NCBI RefSeq assembly: GCF_001445655.1
Contig: NZ_LNBE01000003.1
Coordinates: forward strand, 806,001-870,000
Origin: Streptomyces roseifaciens
GTDB taxonomy: Bacteria > Actinomycetota > Actinomycetes > Streptomycetales > Streptomycetaceae
Length of the DNA: 64,000 bases
Direction of reading: 5' to 3'
The notes beneath the pieces were generated by a model. That model ran no database searches, was not told where the DNA came from, and saw only the letters and a program-made list of their open reading frames with translations. The first letter of the stretch is position 1, and every line of letters begins with the position of its first letter. Shown here piece by piece: positions 7,373 to 16,110 of this stretch. A program made the position numbers and the translations under genes.

Positions 7373-8086
7373 CTACTCCAGCGCTCCGTCGACCTGGGCC
7401 AGATGGGAGCGGAACGCATAGCCGGGGTCGGTGCGCCGGCGCTCCAGGAAGCGGTCCCAGCCCAGCTGCTCGCGCAGGCTGACGCCCTCCAGGGCCCGCT
7501 CGGCCTGGGCGCGCTCGGCCCGGACGATCCGCTCGGCGACGGCGGCCACCTCGGCGTGGGCCGCCGCCGGGACGATCAGCACGCCGTCGGAGTCGGCCGT
7601 CACGCTGTCGCCGTCCCGGGCCGTGAGCGGGGGGAGGGCGGGCGCCGGGGTACGGCCGGGGCCGAGCCGCGGCGAGGCGGGGCAGGGGCCGAGACTGAAC
7701 ACCGGCAGGCCGATGGCGGCGAGTTCGTCGCTGTCGCGGTGGCAGCCCCACACGACGATGCCCGCGAGGCCGGCCTGCCGGGCCTCGATCGCGACGAGGT
7801 CGCCCACGCAGGCCTCGTCCGTGCGGCCGGAGTTGTCGACGAGCAGGATGTCGCCCGGGGCGGCCGCGTCGATCCCCGTGAAGATCGAGACCACGCCCTC
7901 GGTGTGCTGCACGCGGCGCAGGGGGCCGCTGCAGCGCATGCCCGCCGCCACCGGCGCCAGCGGCAGGGGCGGCAGCGTGACGGCGGCACCCAGGCGGATG
8001 CCCGCGTCCCACAGGGCCGTGGTGGGCGGCGTGCCGGTCGGCTGGGCCGGGGCTGCCGTGAGGGGCGGGGCGTCCGTGTTCTCCAT
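7373..8086 (-). CDS. RraA-like family protein (aldolase/decarboxylase-type fold)
   Basis: A 237-residue protein of the RraA / 4-hydroxy-4-methyl-2-oxoglutarate aldolase superfamily. The signature runs DILLVDNSGRTDEACVGDLVAIEARQAGLAGIVVWGCHRDSDEL, corresponding to the family pattern GDVLVVD...A..G......A...G..G.V.DG..RD. The aromatic-acid aldolases of this fold bind a divalent metal with an Asp after the RD motif. The substrate cannot be read from sequence. ATG 8086 follows GGAGG. The next genes on this strand are azlC and azlD upstream; there is a 90-base gap, so co-transcription is possible but not shown. Confidence 0.8.
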   Translation of the reverse strand: MENTDAPPLTAAPAQPTGTPPTTALWDAGIRLGAAVTLPPLPLAPVAAGMRCSGPLRRVQHTEGVVSIFTGIDAAAPGDILLVDNSGRTDEACVGDLVAIEARQAGLAGIVVWGCHRDSDELAAIGLPVFSLGPCPASPRLGPGRTPAPALPPLTARDGDSVTADSDGVLIVPAAAHAEVAAVAERIVRAERAQAERALEGVSLREQLGWDRFLERRRTDPGYAFRSHLAQVDGALE

Positions 8087-8175
8087 GGGTGCCTCCTTCC
8101 GGTCGGGGAACGGGGGTCGGGGCGGGTGGCCGGGGGAGCCGCCGGGCCGGGTGCGGGCGCCGCCCGCGGGCCCGG

Positions 8176-8487
8176 TCAGCCGGTCACCAGCCGGGTCAGG
8201 GCCGTGGCCGCGGCCCCGAGCACCACGACGAGGAGGGTGGGCCACTGGCGCCAGACGCCGAAGGCCCCGACGACGAGCCCGACGGCGCGGGCGTCGATGA
8301 CGAGCGACTTGCCCTGGCCGAACATCTGGGTGGCGATCAGCGCCGCCAGCAGGGTGGGGGCCATGAGCGTGACCACGCGCTGCATGGCCGCGGGCAGCTC
8401 CTCGCCGCCGAGCAGTACGGGGCCGGTCGCCTTGAGCGCCATGGAGACGGCGCCGACCAGGAGCACGGCGAGCCACAGTCCGGTCAT
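8176..8487 (-). CDS. azlD: AzlD-type branched-chain amino acid exporter subunit
   Basis: A 103-residue membrane protein with about four hydrophobic segments (LWLAVLLVGAVSMALKATGPVLLGG, then VVTLMAPTLLAALIATQMFGQGK, and two more towards the C-terminus), as in AzlD. It pairs with AzlC to export branched-chain amino acids or analogues. Its ATG overlaps the azlC stop as ATGA, so the two are translationally coupled. Confidence 0.85.
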   Translation of the reverse strand: MTGLWLAVLLVGAVSMALKATGPVLLGGEELPAAMQRVVTLMAPTLLAALIATQMFGQGKSLVIDARAVGLVVGAFGVWRQWPTLLVVVLGAAATALTRLVTG

Positions 8488-9206
8488 TTCCTCAGTCCCA
8501 ACAGGCAGGCGGCGGTGGCGGCGATGAGGGGCACGCCCGGCGAGGCGAAGGGCACCAGGGCCAGCGCGATGGCGACCCCGAGGGCCGAGGCCGCGAGCGC
8601 CTTGCGGCTGGTGATCTGGCCCTTGAGGAGGGCGATGAACAGCACGGGCGAGACGACGTCCAGCCCGAAGCGCTCGGGATCGCCGAGGTAGTGGGCGCCC
8701 AGCAGGCCGACCGCGGTGCCGCCGACCCAGGCGGCGTAGACCAGCACGCCCGCGCCGAGCAGCCGGCCGCGCGAATAGCGGCCGTTGCCCACGTGGCCCA
8801 CGGCCCAGGACTCGTCCACCACCAGCTGGGCGGACAGGAAGCGCTTGAGGACGCCGCCGGTCATGGCCGGGGCCACGCTGATCCCGATCGGCAGATAGCG
8901 GGAGTTGAGCAGGACGGCCGCGACGATCGCGGCGGCGACCCCGCCGCCGGTGCCGAGCACCGAGGCCGCGGCGAACTGCGCGGACCCCGCGAAGGTGGTC
9001 AGCGACATCACCACCGGGGCCAGGACTCCCATGCCCGCCGCGCGAGCCACGACGCCGAAGGAGACCGCGAATCCGAAGACGGCCACGGCCAGGGGCACGG
9101 CGGCCCGCAGACCGTAGAGTGCCTCCTCCCGGAATCCGGCGGCGGGGGCGGGTGTTTCCTGCGGTGGCGCCGACTCCTCGGCGGGTAATGCCTCTTGCGA
9201 GTCCAT
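8484..9206 (-). CDS. azlC: AzlC-type branched-chain amino acid exporter subunit
   Basis: A 240-residue integral membrane protein of the AzlC (LIV-E) family. The N-terminal motif AAVPLAVAVFGFAVSFGVVARAAGM and the following MSLTTFAGSAQFAAASVL are characteristic, with five to seven membrane helices in all. I chose ATG 9206 (MDSQEAL) because GGAGG lies six bases upstream; ATG 9212 would leave no spacing. It is the large subunit of the exporter with AzlD, and diverges from the CGNR regulator gene, which may control it. Confidence 0.88.
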   Translation of the reverse strand: MDSQEALPAEESAPPQETPAPAAGFREEALYGLRAAVPLAVAVFGFAVSFGVVARAAGMGVLAPVVMSLTTFAGSAQFAAASVLGTGGGVAAAIVAAVLLNSRYLPIGISVAPAMTGGVLKRFLSAQLVVDESWAVGHVGNGRYSRGRLLGAGVLVYAAWVGGTAVGLLGAHYLGDPERFGLDVVSPVLFIALLKGQITSRKALAASALGVAIALALVPFASPGVPLIAATAACLLGLRK

Positions 9207-9294
9207 CGACATCCTCCGCGGACATGCGGGCAACAGGAAACAGTGCCGCCGCAGGTGATGCGGTGGCGACTACGAGCAGCAATAGTACGGAGTC

Positions 9295-9858
9295 ATGGTG
9301 AGGTTTACTAGTTACTCAGACGGTTCGGTGACCCTGGCTGAGGACCTGGTCAATACCTACAACATCGTGCGCAATGTGGAGAAGATGCCCGATGTTGCGG
9401 CATTGTCCGCCCTCCTCGACGCCTGCGGCATCCGGCCGCCCGCAGCCCTGACCGAAGCGGACCTCGCCGCCGTGCGCGGGCTCCGGCCCGTGCTGCGCGA
9501 GGTCTTCGGCGCCCCGGACGCGGCCACGGCCGTCGCCCTGCTCAACGCCGTGCTCGACGGCCACCGCGCCGTGCCGCACTACACCGACCACGACGGGTCG
9601 TGGCACCTGCACGTCGCCGCGCCCGGCGCCCCCGTCGCCGACCAGTACGCGGTCAACGCCGCCATGGGGCTGCTCACCGTGGTCACCACGAGCGGCATGG
9701 AGCGGCTGCACGTGTGCGTCGGGAACCGCTGCGCCGAGGTCTTCGTGGACACCTCCCGCAATCTGTCGCGGCGCTTCTGCTCCCCGCAGATCTGCGGCAA
9801 CCGTGCGACCGCTGCCGCCCACCGGGCCCGCCGGAAGGCGGCGAGCCCGGCCGCCTGA
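9295..9858 (+). CDS. CGNR zinc-finger transcriptional regulator
   Basis: A 187-residue protein with an N-terminal ABATE-type region (DLVNTYNIVR...) and a C-terminal CGNR zinc finger: CVGNRCAEVFVDTSRNLSRRFCSPQICGNRATAAAHRARRK. The four Cys (in C-x4-C and C-x4-C) bind zinc and the basic tail binds DNA in this family. It is divergently transcribed from azlC with an 88-base gap, so it may regulate azlCD as well as itself. Confidence 0.88.
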   Translation: MVRFTSYSDGSVTLAEDLVNTYNIVRNVEKMPDVAALSALLDACGIRPPAALTEADLAAVRGLRPVLREVFGAPDAATAVALLNAVLDGHRAVPHYTDHDGSWHLHVAAPGAPVADQYAVNAAMGLLTVVTTSGMERLHVCVGNRCAEVFVDTSRNLSRRFCSPQICGNRATAAAHRARRKAASPAA

Positions 9859-9931
9859 GCAGGGAATTGCGCCTTTTGTGCCTATCTGTACCGGATATTG
9901 ACAGCGCAAGGGCGTTCTATATGCTCATTCC

Positions 9932-9945
9932 ACTAGCTGACTAGT
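9932..9945. promoter_or_regulatory. Inverted repeat upstream of ABC operon
   Basis: ACTAG (9932-9936) and CTAGT (9941-9945) flank CTGA. This A+T-rich stretch lies 30 bases before the ATPase start codon and includes a further near-palindrome CTAGTTAATTAG. It is a plausible operator for the GntR/YtrA-type regulator encoded at the end of the operon. Confidence 0.45.
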
Positions 9946-9974
9946 TAATTAGCCGGTGGGGCAGGTGGGGTGGG

Positions 9975-10922
9975 ATGACGTCAGCCGACGGCGCGAGCCG
10001 CTGGGCCGTCGAGGCACGGGAGCTGGGCAAGCGCTACCGCCGCCGCTGGGCCGTGCGGGACTTCTCCGTGCGGATCCCGGCCGGTGCGGTCTGCGGGCTC
10101 GTGGGCCCCAACGGCGCCGGAAAGAGCACGCTGCTGGGCATGGCCGGGCGGCTCGTCCGCCCGACGGCCGGGAGCCTGCACGTCTTCGGGGCGCCGGTGT
10201 CCGGCACCTCGGGCCTCGCCGACACGGCGTTCCTCACCCAGGACAAGCCCCTGTTCCCCCGGTTCACGGTCGAGGAGACCCTGCGCCTGGGCCGGGAGCT
10301 CAACCCGCGCTGGGACCAGGCCGCGGCCGAGCGGATCGTACGGTCCGGGAAGCTGCCGCTGGCCGCGCGCGTCGGCAGCCTCTCCGGCGGCCAGCGCTCC
10401 CGCGTGGCCCTCGCCCTGGCCTTCGGCAAGCGCCCCCGCCTCCTGCTCCTCGACGAGCCCATGGCCGGCCTGGACCCGCTCGCCGCCCACGAGATCGGCG
10501 GCCTCCTGCTGGCCGAGGCGGCCGAGCAGGGCACGACCGTCGTGATGTCCTCGCACCGGATGTCCGACGTGGCCGCCATGTGCGACCACCTGGTCGCCGT
10601 CGACGACGGCCGGGTGCGCCTCGCGGGCGGGACCGACGCGCTGCTCTCCGCCCACCTCCTGGTGACCGGCGTGCACCTGACCGACGGCATGCCTGCGGAG
10701 ATCGCCCGGCACACCGTCGTCGAATCGCGCGCCGTGGGCCGTCAGTTCACCGCCCTCATCCGGCCCCGCGGCCGGGTCGAGGGCGACTGGAAGATCGTCG
10801 AACCCGGCCTGGAGGAGGTGCTGCTGGGCTACATGCGCTCGCCCGCCGCACCGCCCTTGCTCACGGCCGAGACCCGTACCGAGAGCGCACAGAACCAGGA
10901 AGACGAAGAGGGGGCGGCATGA
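9975..10922 (+). CDS. ABC transporter ATP-binding protein (YtrB-like)
   Basis: A 315-residue ATPase. Walker A is GPNGAGKST, the signature is LSGGQRSRVALALA, Walker B is LLLLDEPMAGLD and the switch His is in SSHRMSD. The C-terminal 100 residues are an extra domain of unknown role. It energises the permease encoded next, whose ATG overlaps this stop codon. The set of ATPase, permease and small GntR regulator resembles the Bacillus ytr operon induced by cell-wall antibiotics. Confidence 0.9.
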   Translation: MTSADGASRWAVEARELGKRYRRRWAVRDFSVRIPAGAVCGLVGPNGAGKSTLLGMAGRLVRPTAGSLHVFGAPVSGTSGLADTAFLTQDKPLFPRFTVEETLRLGRELNPRWDQAAAERIVRSGKLPLAARVGSLSGGQRSRVALALAFGKRPRLLLLDEPMAGLDPLAAHEIGGLLLAEAAEQGTTVVMSSHRMSDVAAMCDHLVAVDDGRVRLAGGTDALLSAHLLVTGVHLTDGMPAEIARHTVVESRAVGRQFTALIRPRGRVEGDWKIVEPGLEEVLLGYMRSPAAPPLLTAETRTESAQNQEDEEGAA

Positions 10923-11914
10923 GCACGGCCGTGGAGACGCCCGTCGCCGGGAAGGGCGGCAACGGCGAGGACGGCAAGAAGCCGCCGCGCATCCTGCGCG
11001 GACTGCCGTGGCTGGTCTGGCGGCAGCACCGCGTGGCCTTCGTGGCCTGCCTGCTGCTGACCGCGGCCGGCTGTGTGCACATGCTCTGGCAGCGCGGCAC
11101 GATGACCGGCTTCCTCGCCGGTGCCCGGGCGACCGCCTCGGTGGAGCTGGCCGAGCTCTTCGACCAGAAGTACGGCGAGCCGTTCCAGAACGCCACGTGG
11201 CTGATGTCGATGGTGCCCGTGGTCGCGGGCGTCTTCCTCGGCGCCCCGCTGATCGCCGGGGACCGCGAGCGCGGCACCGTGCAGCTGGTGACCACCCAGT
11301 CGGTCACCCGCGGCCGCTGGCTCGCCGTCAAGCTCGGCATGGCGGTGCTGATCACCGTCGTGTGCTCCGCGGTGCTCTCTGCCGCTTTCACCTCTTGGTG
11401 GGAACCCGCGCACGACCTCGTCAACGCCGGCCAGTGGGACTCGGCGAACATCTTCGACAACACCGGCCCCGTGCCCGTGGCGCTGGCCCTGCTCCACCTC
11501 GCCGTGGGCGCCGCGCTCGGTCTGGTCGTCCGCCGCACCCTGCCCGTCATGGGACTCGCCCTCGGCTTCTCCTTCGCCTGGGGGCTCGTGTCCGACCACC
11601 TCCGGACGGGCTTCACGACGCCGCGCGTGCTCGTCAACCCGGTCGAGCAGGGACAGCCCGATCTGCCCGTGGGCGCCGTGCGTTACGACAACTGGACGGT
11701 CGACGCGCACGGCGGGCTCCACGGCTTCGGCGCGTGCTTCAACGAGCGCACCCCCGCGGAGTGCAGGGCCAAGGGCATCGTCGCCGAGCGCCTGGAATAC
11801 TTCGGGTACGACCAGATGCCCGGCATGCAGTGGACCTACGCGGCGCTCGTGCTGGCCGCGGCCGTCGCCCTTCTCGCCCTGACCCTGTGGTGGGGCCGGC
11901 GGCGCCCGCTGTGA
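10919..11914 (+). CDS. ABC transporter permease
   Basis: A 331-residue membrane protein with about six helices: two near residues 37-55 and 95-115, then groups around 130-150, 180-200, 205-225 and 305-325. It has a periplasmic segment rich in Trp, Asn and Glu before the last helix. The DRERGTVQLVTTQSVTRGRWLAVKL segment after the second helix is typical of ABC-2 permeases. ATG 10919 overlaps the ATPase stop by four bases. Cargo unknown. Confidence 0.85.
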   Translation: MSTAVETPVAGKGGNGEDGKKPPRILRGLPWLVWRQHRVAFVACLLLTAAGCVHMLWQRGTMTGFLAGARATASVELAELFDQKYGEPFQNATWLMSMVPVVAGVFLGAPLIAGDRERGTVQLVTTQSVTRGRWLAVKLGMAVLITVVCSAVLSAAFTSWWEPAHDLVNAGQWDSANIFDNTGPVPVALALLHLAVGAALGLVVRRTLPVMGLALGFSFAWGLVSDHLRTGFTTPRVLVNPVEQGQPDLPVGAVRYDNWTVDAHGGLHGFGACFNERTPAECRAKGIVAERLEYFGYDQMPGMQWTYAALVLAAAVALLALTLWWGRRRPL

Positions 11915-11962
11915 GCCGCGCCGGGTCGCAGCACGCAGGGACGGGATGAGGGGGGCCGCACC

Positions 11963-12349
11963 ATGGTCGAGTTCAGAATCGACCGGCAGAGCGGGATGGC
12001 CGCCTACCTGCAGATCGTCCAGCAGGTCCAGGAGGCGCTGCGCCTCGGCATCCTCACCGCGGGGGACCAGCTGCCCACCGCGGCCCGCGTCGCCGCCGTC
12101 ACCAAGCTGAACCCGAACACGACGCTCAAGGCCTACCGCGAGCTCGAGCACCTCGGGCTCGTGGAGGCCCGGCCGGGGGTCGGCACCTTCGTGAGCGCCT
12201 CCCCGGAGCGGCCCCGCTCCCTCGCCGACTCCCCGCTGCGCGGCGAGCTTGCGGACTGGATGAGCCGGGCCCGCCGGGAGGGCCTCGACTGGACGGACGT
12301 CTCCGCGCTCATCACGGCCGCCCGAGCGGAGCACTACCCGGCCGTGTGA
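11963..12349 (+). CDS. GntR/YtrA-family transcriptional repressor
   Basis: A 128-residue protein with a winged helix (YLQIVQQVQEALRLGILTAGDQLPTAARVAAVTKLNPNTTLKAYRELEHLGLVEARPGVGTFV), as in the short YtrA subfamily. The C-terminal part has only about 50 residues, too short for the usual ligand domain. A G-rich ribosome binding site precedes ATG 11963. As in other ytr-like operons it likely represses the ABC genes upstream through the repeat near 9932. Confidence 0.88.
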   Translation: MVEFRIDRQSGMAAYLQIVQQVQEALRLGILTAGDQLPTAARVAAVTKLNPNTTLKAYRELEHLGLVEARPGVGTFVSASPERPRSLADSPLRGELADWMSRARREGLDWTDVSALITAARAEHYPAV

Positions 12350-12423
12350 CGGACCCGGCCCCCTGCATCAGTCCCACCGCGTACCCACGCCCGTACGCCC
12401 GCGACGAAATGGCATGACCGCCC

Positions 12424-13623
12424 ATGACGGCTCTCGTACCCGACTCCTCCACCGCCGGTCCCGGCGCGATACCGGCCCCGCCGGAGCCGTCGGCACGGCA
12501 GCGAGCGAAACGTATCTTCCGGTTCCTGCTGCCCGCATGCGCCGTCTACGCCGTCACCACCGCGCTCCACCTGCTGATCCTGTCCGCCATGAGCGACGCG
12601 GACGGCCCCGGCCTGCGCAAGCGCCTGCTGGCCTGGGACGGCAACCTCTACGTGGGCATCGCCCAGGACGGCTACGCCCACGCGTACTCCTACACCGACG
12701 ACGGCAGCCTCACGGGCAACAACCTCGCGTTCTTCCCGCTGTTCCCGATGCTGATCCGCGCCGTCCACGCCGTCACGTGGCTCGACTGGGGCACCTCCGG
12801 CATCGTCGCCGCCCACCTCGCGCTGCTCGCCGCGCTGATCGTCGTGCACCGCCTGCTGGCCCGGCTCCACGGCGGACGCACCGCCCTCTACGCGATCGTG
12901 CTGCTCGCCGGGGCGCAGCCGATGGCGCTGTCCTTCCTCATGTCCTACAGCGAGTCGCTCTTCCTCGCCCTGGCCGCCGGCACGCTCCTGGCCGCGCACC
13001 GCAAGGCCTGGCTCACCGCCGGGACGCTGGCGCTGCTCACCGGCCTGACCCGGCCCGCCGCCGCGGCCGTCGCCGCCGCGCTCGCCGTCGCCGCCCTCCT
13101 GCACCTGCTGCGCGAACGCCGCATCACCCCGCGGCCCCTGGCCGCCGTCGCCCTCGGCTGCCTGGGCACGCCGTTCTACCTGTGGTGGGTGGGACGGCGC
13201 ATCGGCGAACCCGACGCCTGGTTCCGCATCCAGGAGGCCGGCTGGGGCACCCACTGGGACAACGGGGCGGCCTTCCTCGACTTCCTCGGCGAGACGCTGC
13301 GCCGGGGCGAGGGCTGGGTCTCGGTGAGCACCGCCGTGCTCCTGCTCGCCCTCGCCTGCGCCACCGTGCTCACCTGGCACCGCGGCACCTGGCCGCCGCT
13401 GCTCGTCTACGGCACGGGCATCGTGGTCCTCACCCTGGCCCAGAGCAACTACTCGCACTCCAAGCTGCGGTTGCTCATACCCGCGGTCCTCTTCCTCGTC
13501 CCCGCGGCCCGCGCACTGGCGGCGGCCCGCACCCGTACGGCGGTGACCGTGCTGTGCGCGGCCACGCTCTTCGGCTGCTGGTACGGCGCCTTCATGCTCA
13601 CGGTGTGGAAGTACGCGATATGA
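12424..13623 (+). CDS. PIG-V-like integral membrane mannosyltransferase
   Basis: A 399-residue protein with about nine membrane helices. The first periplasmic loop carries LLAWDGNLYVGIAQDGYAHAYSY..., with the Trp-Asp of the GT-C glycosyltransferase class, followed by NNLAFFPLFPMLIRAVHA, matching the PIG-V/Gpi18 family. LMSYSESLFLALAAGTLLAA is another family landmark. It probably uses a polyprenyl-phosphate sugar outside the membrane; the acceptor is unknown. The ribosome binding site is weak. No functional link with the convergent DUF574 gene is apparent. Confidence 0.75.
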   Translation: MTALVPDSSTAGPGAIPAPPEPSARQRAKRIFRFLLPACAVYAVTTALHLLILSAMSDADGPGLRKRLLAWDGNLYVGIAQDGYAHAYSYTDDGSLTGNNLAFFPLFPMLIRAVHAVTWLDWGTSGIVAAHLALLAALIVVHRLLARLHGGRTALYAIVLLAGAQPMALSFLMSYSESLFLALAAGTLLAAHRKAWLTAGTLALLTGLTRPAAAAVAAALAVAALLHLLRERRITPRPLAAVALGCLGTPFYLWWVGRRIGEPDAWFRIQEAGWGTHWDNGAAFLDFLGETLRRGEGWVSVSTAVLLLALACATVLTWHRGTWPPLLVYGTGIVVLTLAQSNYSHSKLRLLIPAVLFLVPAARALAAARTRTAVTVLCAATLFGCWYGAFMLTVWKYAI

Positions 13624-13635
13624 GGGGCGCGCGGG

Positions 13636-14460
13636 TCACGGTTTGCGGGCGAGCGCGGCGCAGCAGACGGCCTCCGCGGCCGTAGGCCGGCCCGGGCCCC
13701 CGGGGCGGTCGGGGCGCCAGCGGTGGGCGAGCGTGACGCCCGGCTCCAGCAGCTCCCAGCCGTCGAAGAAGCGGCGGAACTCGGCCGCGCCGCGCAGCTG
13801 GAGCGGGGTCCCGGCCCGCGCGTAGACGTCCGTGACCCGGCTCATCGCCAGCGGGGAGAAGTCGGAGGTGCCGTGCGTGATGACGAGAGCGCTGCCGCCG
13901 GGCAGCGCGGCCTTGAGGTCCTCGACGACCGCGTGGGCGCGGTCGCAGCCGTCGTCGGGGACGAAGTGCAGCAGGGCGTTGAGGGTGAGCGCCACCGGGC
14001 GGCGGAGGTCGAGGGTCGCGCGCAGCTGCGGCGCCTCCAGGACGCTGCCGGCGACGGTGACGTCGGCCTGCACGTACGCCGTGCGGCCCTCGGGGCGGCC
14101 GCGCAGCAGGGCGGCGGCGTGCGCGAGGACGACGGGGTCGTTGTCCGTGTAGACGACGCGGGCCGCGGGACTGATCCCCTGGACGATCTCGTGCAGGTTG
14201 GGCGAGGTGGGGATGCCCGTGCCGATGTCGAGGAACTGGGTCAGGCCCTCGCGGGCGAGATGGGTGACGGCACGGTGCATGAACTCCCGGTTCATCCGGC
14301 AGGCGTCCCCGGCCGCCGGGAAGGCCGAGAGGATCCGCCGCCCCGCCTCGCGGTCGGCGGCGAAGTGGGTCCGCCCGCCGAGGAGCCAGTCGTAGATGCG
14401 GGCCGAGTGGGCCCGGTCCAGCCGGAGGTCGACCACGGGCTCCTCGCGGGCCTCGCCCAT
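13636..14460 (-). CDS. DUF574-family S-adenosylmethionine methyltransferase
   Basis: A 274-residue protein of the actinobacterial SAM methyltransferase family PF04672 (DUF574). Hallmarks are ARIYDWLLGGRTHFAADREAG near the N-terminus and the SAM-binding FLDIGTGIPTSPNLHEI, followed by VVYTDNDPVVLAHA. Streptomyces carry many copies, and their substrates are generally unknown. ATG 14460 is preceded by GGAGGCGGAG. It converges with the mannosyltransferase gene with a 12-base gap. Confidence 0.9.
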   Translation of the reverse strand: MGEAREEPVVDLRLDRAHSARIYDWLLGGRTHFAADREAGRRILSAFPAAGDACRMNREFMHRAVTHLAREGLTQFLDIGTGIPTSPNLHEIVQGISPAARVVYTDNDPVVLAHAAALLRGRPEGRTAYVQADVTVAGSVLEAPQLRATLDLRRPVALTLNALLHFVPDDGCDRAHAVVEDLKAALPGGSALVITHGTSDFSPLAMSRVTDVYARAGTPLQLRGAAEFRRFFDGWELLEPGVTLAHRWRPDRPGGPGRPTAAEAVCCAALARKP

Positions 14461-14628
14461 CTTCTCCGCCTCCCCCTTGCGTTACGGCCGCCCCATACCT
14501 GTCCCGCGTCACCGGCGGGTAACCGCTCCGCTGCGGAGAGCCAGATTTTTTGCGGGGTTGTGGCACGGCGGGGGCTGCTTTTCCGGTTCATTGGAAGAAC
14601 GCAGGAGAAGACGCGACGAGAGGCGCCC

Positions 14629-15324
14629 ATGAGAGACAGCGGTCGGACGCCCGCGCCCGCCGGGACCACCCGCCCGTCCGAGCGCCGGATGGAGATCGCC
14701 TTCACGGCCTTCCGCGAACTGCACGAGCACAGGTGGGGCGCGTACGCGTACGTCCACACCGGGGACGCCGAAGCCGCCGTGCACATCACGGAGGCCGCCT
14801 TCGACCGGCTGTGCGCGCAGTGGCCGCACGCGCTGCGCCAGCCCTCCGCCGACTCCTACGCCTGGTCGCTGCTCAAGGAGCACGTGGCCGGCTGGCTGGC
14901 CCGGCACCGGCGCGGCACGGCGCTGCCGACGGCCGCCCTCCACTGCGCGGCGCACGTCCCGGAGCCCGAGCGCGGCCGGCGGTTCCGGCTCCTGGAGAGC
15001 CGGATGGCGCTGTACGCGGCGATCGCCCGGCTGCCCGAGCGGCAGTGCGACGCGCTCGTCCTGAACCTGGTCATCGGCTACACCGTGGCCCAGGTCGCGG
15101 ACCTGCTGGGCGTCGAGCGGGCGGCCGCGCGCTCGCTCATCGGCCACGCCAAGCGCAAGGTCGTCGCGGCGCTGTCCGCGGTGCCCGCGGCACCCGCGGA
15201 GCCCGCGTCGTCGCCGGTACCTGCGACGCCCGCGACGCCTGTGCCGCCGGCGTCAGCTGCGTCATCCGCGTTATCCGCGTCAGAAGTCCCTTTAGAGGCC
15301 CAGCATTCCGGCAGGGGGAAGTAA
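14629..15324 (+). CDS. ECF-sigma-like protein with Ala/Pro-rich tail
   Basis: A 231-residue protein. Residues about 20-90 resemble a degenerate sigma region 2. A region-4-like helix-turn-helix follows (LPERQCDALVLNLVIGYTVAQVADLLGVERAAARSLIGHAKRKV), and the tail is made of short Ala/Pro/Ser repeats. It may act as a sigma factor or as a sigma-like DNA-binding protein. ATG 14629 was chosen from context. The TAA overlaps the next gene's ATG (TAATG), so the pair is coupled. Confidence 0.75.
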   Translation: MRDSGRTPAPAGTTRPSERRMEIAFTAFRELHEHRWGAYAYVHTGDAEAAVHITEAAFDRLCAQWPHALRQPSADSYAWSLLKEHVAGWLARHRRGTALPTAALHCAAHVPEPERGRRFRLLESRMALYAAIARLPERQCDALVLNLVIGYTVAQVADLLGVERAAARSLIGHAKRKVVAALSAVPAAPAEPASSPVPATPATPVPPASAASSALSASEVPLEAQHSGRGK

Positions 15325-16013
15325 TGCCGCGCAGCCACGACACCGAGGGCGACGTCATCGAAGCCATGCTGACCTCGGACGCCCGCGCCATCGCGGTGGC
15401 GTTCGAGAACCGGCGCCGCCCGCGACGGCACAGGCCGCCCGCGGAGCCCGCACCGGCCGGCCCCGGCGCCCGCGAAGAGGCCGCCCACGAGCTCGACCTG
15501 GCCTGCGTCCTGGTGATCAACGCCGTCGAGGCGGCCGACAGCCTGGAGCGGTTCGTGGACGACCGGGGCATCGACCCCGAGGGCGCCCTCGTCTTCGCGT
15601 GCCTGCTGCACGTGGCGGGGCACACCCGCGCGGCCGGCTTCTGGTGGCAGTTCGCCGCCGGCGGCGGCAGCCGTACCGCCGCGTACTGCCTCCACCTCGC
15701 GCACCGCCGCGACGGCGAGTTCCGCGACGCCGCGTTCTGGCGCGCCCAGGCCGCCCACGACCCGCAGGAGCCCCCGCGGCCCGCGTCCCGGGTGGACAGC
15801 CGCCGCAAGCTGCTGACCGACGCGGCCCGCCACGAACTGCTCATCCAGTGGCACAGCGGCCTGACCCCCCATCTGCCCGCCGCGCTGGAGAGCGTCGTCA
15901 ACCGTCTCGCGGTCGACGGCGACGACGAGGACTTCGGCGAGGTCCCGCAGCCCGCCCCCGGTCTCGTGGAGCGGCTCTCCCGCGAGGCCGGAGCTGCTGA
16001 GCCGTACGGGTGA
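15324..16013 (+). CDS. Partner protein of sigma-like factor, unknown function
   Basis: A 229-residue soluble protein with an acidic and Arg-rich N-terminus and an alpha-helical centre (ELDLACVLVINAVEAADSLERFVDDRGIDPEGALVFACLLHVAGHTRAAGFWWQFAAGGGSRTAAYCLHLAHRRDGE). The tandem helices resemble a short TPR-like or effector module. No catalytic motif is visible. Coupling to the sigma-like gene suggests an anti-sigma or accessory role, but this is inferred from position only. Confidence 0.6.
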   Translation: MPRSHDTEGDVIEAMLTSDARAIAVAFENRRRPRRHRPPAEPAPAGPGAREEAAHELDLACVLVINAVEAADSLERFVDDRGIDPEGALVFACLLHVAGHTRAAGFWWQFAAGGGSRTAAYCLHLAHRRDGEFRDAAFWRAQAAHDPQEPPRPASRVDSRRKLLTDAARHELLIQWHSGLTPHLPAALESVVNRLAVDGDDEDFGEVPQPAPGLVERLSREAGAAEPYG

Positions 16014-16110
16014 GAGCACGGGTGCCGTCCGGTACGAACGGGAATTCTCCGGAGTGCCGGACGACGTGGTTCCGCCACGACGTCGAACGCCGCCGGGAAG
16101 GACCGCCGCG

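Noticed and set aside
7236..7421. 61-codon + strand ORF (GTG start) between the S9 peptidase gene and the RraA-like gene
   Set aside because: It has a purine-rich sequence upstream, but it lies after two hairpins, overlaps the well-supported RraA-like gene by 49 bases and has no recognisable composition or motif. Not called as a gene.
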